Assembly: GCF_026627505.1 (NCBI RefSeq)
Contig: NZ_JAPNLK010000004.1
Location: 62,001 to 126,000 of the forward strand
DNA length: 64,000 bases
Reading direction: 5' to 3'
Source of the DNA: Streptomyces sp. H27-H5
Lineage (GTDB): Bacteria > Actinomycetota > Actinomycetes > Streptomycetales > Streptomycetaceae
A program made the position numbers and the translations under genes. The notes beneath the pieces are model-generated. The model saw only the letters and a list, made by a program, of their open reading frames with translations, had not been told where the DNA came from and searched no databases. This document shows, piece by piece, positions 61,067 through 64,000 of the stretch (position 1 is the first letter of the stretch; every line of letters starts with the position of its first letter).

Positions 61067-62122
61067 TCAGATGCTGACGCCGACCGTCACCGGTTCGTTG
61101 ACCAGGGTGACGCCGAAGGCCGCGTGGACGCCCGCGACGACCTCGCGGGCCAGGGCGAGGAGGTCCTCGGTGGTGGCCTCGCCGCGGTTGGTGAGGGCGA
61201 GGGTGTGCTTGGTGGAGATCCGGGCGGGGCCGGTGCCGTAGCCCTTGGTGAAGCCGGCCTTGTCGATCAGCCAGGCCGCGCTGGTCTTCGTCCGGCCGTC
61301 GCCCGCGGGGTAGGCGGGCGGGGCGGTCTCGGCGCCGAGGCGGTCCTGGACCCGGGCGAGGAAGGCGGCGTAGGCCTCGTCGCTCAGGATCGGGTTGTGG
61401 AAGAACGAGCCGGCCGACCAGGTGTCGTGGTCGGCGGGGTCGAGGACCATGCCCTTGCCGGCGCGCAGGCGCAGCACGGTCTCGCGGGCGGTGGCGGCCG
61501 GGACGCGGTCGCCGGCCTCCACACCGAGGGCGCGGGCGGTCTCGGGGTACTTGATCGGCGCGGACAGGCCGCCGGCGTCTTCGAGGGCGAAGCGCACGCG
61601 CAGGACCACGTAGCGGCCGGGCTGGTCCTTGAAGGTGCTGTTGCGGTAGCGGAAGCCGCACGCGTCGGCGGGGAGGGTGACCGTTTCGCCGGTGGTGCGG
61701 TCGTAGGCGACGACCTCGGTGATGGTGTCGCAGACCTCCTGGCCGTACGCCCCGACGTTCTGGATGGGCGTGGCGCCGGCGGAGCCGGGGATGCCGGCGA
61801 GGCACTCGATGCCGGCGAGGCCGGCGTCGACGGTGCGGGCGACGGCGTCGCTCCAGTTCTCGCCGGCGGCGAGCTCCAGGCGCGTGCCGTCGAGGGTGAA
61901 CCCGGTGGTGGCGATGCGCAGGGCGGTGCCGGCGAATCCCCGGTCACCGATGACCAGGTTGCTGCCGCCGCCGATGATCAGCAGCGGGGTGCCGGTCTCG
62001 TCCGCGGCGCGGACGGCGGCGATCACCTCGGCGTCGGTGGTCGCGGTGACCAGCCGGGCCGCGGGGCCGCCGAGGCGGAAGGTGGTCAGCGGGGCGAGGG
62101 GGGCGTCGTGGAGTTCCTGCAC
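61067..62122 (-). CDS. murB: UDP-N-acetylmuramate dehydrogenase (UDP-N-acetylenolpyruvoylglucosamine reductase)
   Basis: A 351-residue FAD enzyme that reduces UDP-GlcNAc-enolpyruvate to UDP-MurNAc. LAPLTTFRLGGPAARLVTAT and the FAD loop LLIIGGGSNLVIGDRGFAGT open it; GIPGSAGATPIQNVGAYGQE and YRNSTFKDQ follow. The catalytic serine lies in SAGSFFHNPILSDEAY, and SAAWLIDKAGFTKGYG with KHTLALTNRGEAT complete it (type I MurB). GTG 62122 gives VQELHDAPLAPL; the frame opens far upstream and is shadow of the MFS gene. Confidence 0.95.
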   Translation of the reverse strand: MQELHDAPLAPLTTFRLGGPAARLVTATTDAEVIAAVRAADETGTPLLIIGGGSNLVIGDRGFAGTALRIATTGFTLDGTRLELAAGENWSDAVARTVDAGLAGIECLAGIPGSAGATPIQNVGAYGQEVCDTITEVVAYDRTTGETVTLPADACGFRYRNSTFKDQPGRYVVLRVRFALEDAGGLSAPIKYPETARALGVEAGDRVPAATARETVLRLRAGKGMVLDPADHDTWSAGSFFHNPILSDEAYAAFLARVQDRLGAETAPPAYPAGDGRTKTSAAWLIDKAGFTKGYGTGPARISTKHTLALTNRGEATTEDLLALAREVVAGVHAAFGVTLVNEPVTVGVSI

Positions 62123-62186
62123 GGGGACAAGAGTACGGTCCGTCCCCCTCGCATCCCTGCGGGGCCACGGACCGTACCGGTTCTTC

Positions 62187-62219
62187 CCCCGTGTCGGCGG
62201 GGTGCCCGCCGACACGGGG
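62187..62219 (-). terminator. perfect 15-bp hairpin after the MFS gene
   Basis: CCCCGTGTCGGCGGG and its exact complement enclose a 3-base loop, eight bases beyond the MFS stop and about 65 bases before murB. The very small loop and long stem are typical of strong U-less Streptomyces terminators. Confidence 0.8.
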
Positions 62220-62226
62220 CCCGGCC

Positions 62227-63720
62227 TCAGCCGGCGGCGGGCACCTTGGCCGGCGCCGGGGCGGCGGCCTCGGGGCTCGCGGGGGTCGTGGGAGTCGCGG
62301 GGAGGTCCCGGGTCTTGGCCCTGCCCGGGAGCAGGAGGGCCAGGCCGGCGGCGAGGGCGACGGCGATCGCGCCGATCCACAGGGCGGGGATCGTGCCGTC
62401 GGTGAAGGCTTGGGGGCTCTCGTAGCCGCCCTGGGCGGAGAAGACCGAGGCGAGGACGGCGACTCCGAGGGCGCCGCCGACCTCGCGGAGGGCGTTGTTG
62501 GTGCCGGAGGCCTTGCCCTGGTCGGCGGGGGCCACGGTGGACATCAGCACGTTGGCGGCGGGGGCGAAGTACAGGGCCATGCCGATGCCGCTCAGGACGA
62601 GGGCGGGGAGCTGGGCGGCGTACGAGACGTCGGCGCTGAGGATCACCGCGAACCAGCCGAGTCCGAGGGCCTGGAAGGCCAGTCCGGCGGCGACGACCGG
62701 CCGGCCCCCGATGCGGTCGGAGAGGATGCCGGCGATCGGCGCGACGATCATCGGCATGCCGGTCCAGGGGAGCATGCGCAGTCCGGCCTCGGTGGGCGAG
62801 TAGCCGGCGACGCCTTGGAGGAACTGGGCGAGCAGGAAGATCGAACCGAACATGCCGAGGAACATCAGCAGGCTGGCCAGGTTGATCCCGAGGAAGCCCC
62901 GGTTGCGGAAGAGCCGCATGGGGAGCATGGGGTTCGCGTGGCGGATGCCGTGGCGGATGAAGGCGCCGACGAGCGCGCTGCCGAGGATCAGGCCGGTGAG
63001 GACGGGGGCGCTGGTCCAGCCCTCGGAGTTGGCGTTGACCAGGGCGTAGACGATCCCGAAGAGGCCGCCGCTGATGAGGATCGTGCCGGGGACGTCGAGG
63101 CGGGAGTCGGGGGCCGTGGACTCGGCGAGCCGCAGTCGGGCGAGGGGGATCAGGGCGAGACCGATCGGCACGTTGAGCCAGAAGATCCACTGCCAGGAGA
63201 TGTGTTCGGTGAGGCTGCCGCCGATGAGGGGGCCGCTGGCGACGGCGAGGCCGGTGACGGCCCCGTAGATGCCGAGGGCCATGCCGCGTCGGGCGGCCGG
63301 GACGGCGGCGGTGAGGAGGGTGAGGGTGAGCGGCATCATGATCGCCGCGCCCACGCCTTGGACGGCCCGGGCGGCGATCAGCTCGTCTATGCCGGGTGAG
63401 AGGGCCGCGGCGGCCGAGGCGCCGGTGAAGATCGAGAGTCCGACGATGAACAGCCGGCGGCGGCCGAAGCGGTCACCGAGGGCGGAGCCGAACATGAGGA
63501 GCACGGCGAAGGTGAGCGTGTAGGCGTTCACCGTCCACTCCAGGTCCTCCAGCTTGCCGCCGAGGTCCTCGCGGATCGCGGGCAGGGCGGTGGTGACGAC
63601 GAGGTTGTCGAGGGCCGCCATGAAGCTGGCGACGCCGGTGAGGACGAGGGCCCAGACGGCGGGTCCCTTGAGCCTGGTGTCGGCGCTCGTGTCGCCGGGT
63701 GCGGTGCCTTGCCTGTCCAC
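62227..63720 (-). CDS. DHA2-type MFS drug transporter (14 membrane segments)
   Basis: A 497-residue proton-driven exporter of the QacA/EmrB type. Motif D-like MAALDNLVVTTALPAIREDL is in helix 1; motif A GSALGDRFGRRRLFIVGLSI between helices 2 and 3; motif C GAVTGLAVASGPLIGGSLTE in helix 5. Later helices end in an Ala/Pro-rich cytoplasmic tail (LPATPTTPASPEAAAPAPAK). The substrate cannot be told from sequence. GTG 63720 has AGGGGGAAAC upstream. It is directly downstream of a TetR-like regulator and an operator palindrome, so induction by a ligand is likely. Confidence 0.9.
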   Translation of the reverse strand: MDRQGTAPGDTSADTRLKGPAVWALVLTGVASFMAALDNLVVTTALPAIREDLGGKLEDLEWTVNAYTLTFAVLLMFGSALGDRFGRRRLFIVGLSIFTGASAAAALSPGIDELIAARAVQGVGAAIMMPLTLTLLTAAVPAARRGMALGIYGAVTGLAVASGPLIGGSLTEHISWQWIFWLNVPIGLALIPLARLRLAESTAPDSRLDVPGTILISGGLFGIVYALVNANSEGWTSAPVLTGLILGSALVGAFIRHGIRHANPMLPMRLFRNRGFLGINLASLLMFLGMFGSIFLLAQFLQGVAGYSPTEAGLRMLPWTGMPMIVAPIAGILSDRIGGRPVVAAGLAFQALGLGWFAVILSADVSYAAQLPALVLSGIGMALYFAPAANVLMSTVAPADQGKASGTNNALREVGGALGVAVLASVFSAQGGYESPQAFTDGTIPALWIGAIAVALAAGLALLLPGRAKTRDLPATPTTPASPEAAAPAPAKVPAAG

Positions 63721-63743
63721 GTTTCCCCCTACAGATGCTGTTT

Positions 63744-63763
63744 GTTAGTTATTGCTGACTAAC
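63744..63763. promoter_or_regulatory. operator palindrome upstream of the MFS gene
   Basis: GTTAGT and ACTAAC are a perfect inverted repeat with an 8-base spacer (TATTGCTG) in an AT-rich island 24 bases before the MFS start. It has the size of TetR-family sites. Site and regulator lie next to one another, which makes local autoregulation or control of the exporter the simplest reading. Confidence 0.65.
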
Positions 63764-63832
63764 TTCTCTGCCCGCACGACCGCCGGGACGGGGTCGAACG
63801 GTGGCCCGGCCGATGACGCGGCCGGTCGCGTA

Positions 63833-64000
63833 CTAGGCGCTCGTACGGACGTCGGGTCCGGGGCCGTCCGCCTCGTCCAGGAGGCGACACCCCTCCCAGA
63901 CGCGGTGCTCGGGCGGGAAGCCCAGGGCGGAGAGGGTGTTGATGAGCATCCCGTGCGCCATGAAGCCCGCGACCTGGTCGGCGTCGCCGCCGATCGCCGC
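63833..64000 (-). CDS. TetR/AcrR-like regulator, C-terminal part
   Basis: Only the last 55 codons and a TAG stop are present; the gene runs out of the window. The protein end reads GDADQVAGFMAHGMLINTLS, then ALGFPPEHRVWEGCRLLDE, the usual last helix of a TetR/AcrR ligand-binding domain. The DNA-binding N-terminus is outside, so the family call rests on the tail and on the neighbouring operator and MFS exporter, the classic arrangement. It ends 112 bases before the MFS start. Confidence 0.6.
   Translation of the reverse strand, partial: AAIGGDADQVAGFMAHGMLINTLSALGFPPEHRVWEGCRLLDEADGPGPDVRTSA

Overview
The window is a stretch of high-GC actinobacterial chromosome, almost certainly Streptomyces. 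The signs are very strong codon bias (third positions nearly all G or C), many GTG starts, a TTG start for rpoB, r-protein operons in the order known from S. coelicolor, DUF6056 and GT87-type membrane proteins, and U-tract-less hairpin terminators. Nearly everything is housekeeping. I saw no prophage, insertion sequence, CRISPR array or biosynthetic cluster. I did not find a new multi-gene system. The interest lies in small anomalies.

Region 1 (1-14000) holds tRNA t6A and cell-wall precursor genes on the minus strand: tsaD (partial), rimI, tsaB, tsaE, an alpha/beta hydrolase, alr, a bifunctional NAD(P)HX repair enzyme, acpS, glmS, a lipoprotein and glmM. On the plus strand are an L,D-transpeptidase-like protein without catalytic residues, coaA and a DUF389 membrane protein. 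A 59-residue minus-strand gene sits behind a possible iron box.

Region 2 (14000-35450) is the ribosomal block, all minus strand: rplM-rpsI, a GT87-like membrane protein, an ABC-F ATPase, truA, then rplQ-rpoA-rpsK-rpsM-rpmJ-infA-map-adk-secY (alpha/spc) and rplO to rpsJ (spc and S10). Many neighbours overlap by one base (TGATG or TAATG), so translation is probably coupled. Hairpins divide the block after rplQ, adk, rplO and rpsQ.

Region 3 (35450-44530): a membrane-anchored protein of unknown function, the remains of a helix-turn-helix gene with its middle deleted, then tuf, fusA, rpsG and rpsL (the str operon), and a divergent DUF6056 membrane protein. The leaders of rpsJ and rpsL share a nearly identical 25-bp stem-loop motif, and a strong sigma-70-type promoter lies upstream of rpsL.

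Region 4 (44530-58030): rpoC-rpoB, rplL-rplJ with a likely L10 leader, a lipoprotein, rplA-rplK, nusG-secE and tRNA-Trp, all minus strand.

Region 5 (58030-64000): an aspartate-type aminotransferase and adenosine deaminase on plus, then an uncharacterised protein, murB, a DHA2-type MFS exporter and the end of a TetR-like regulator on minus. A palindromic operator lies between the last two.
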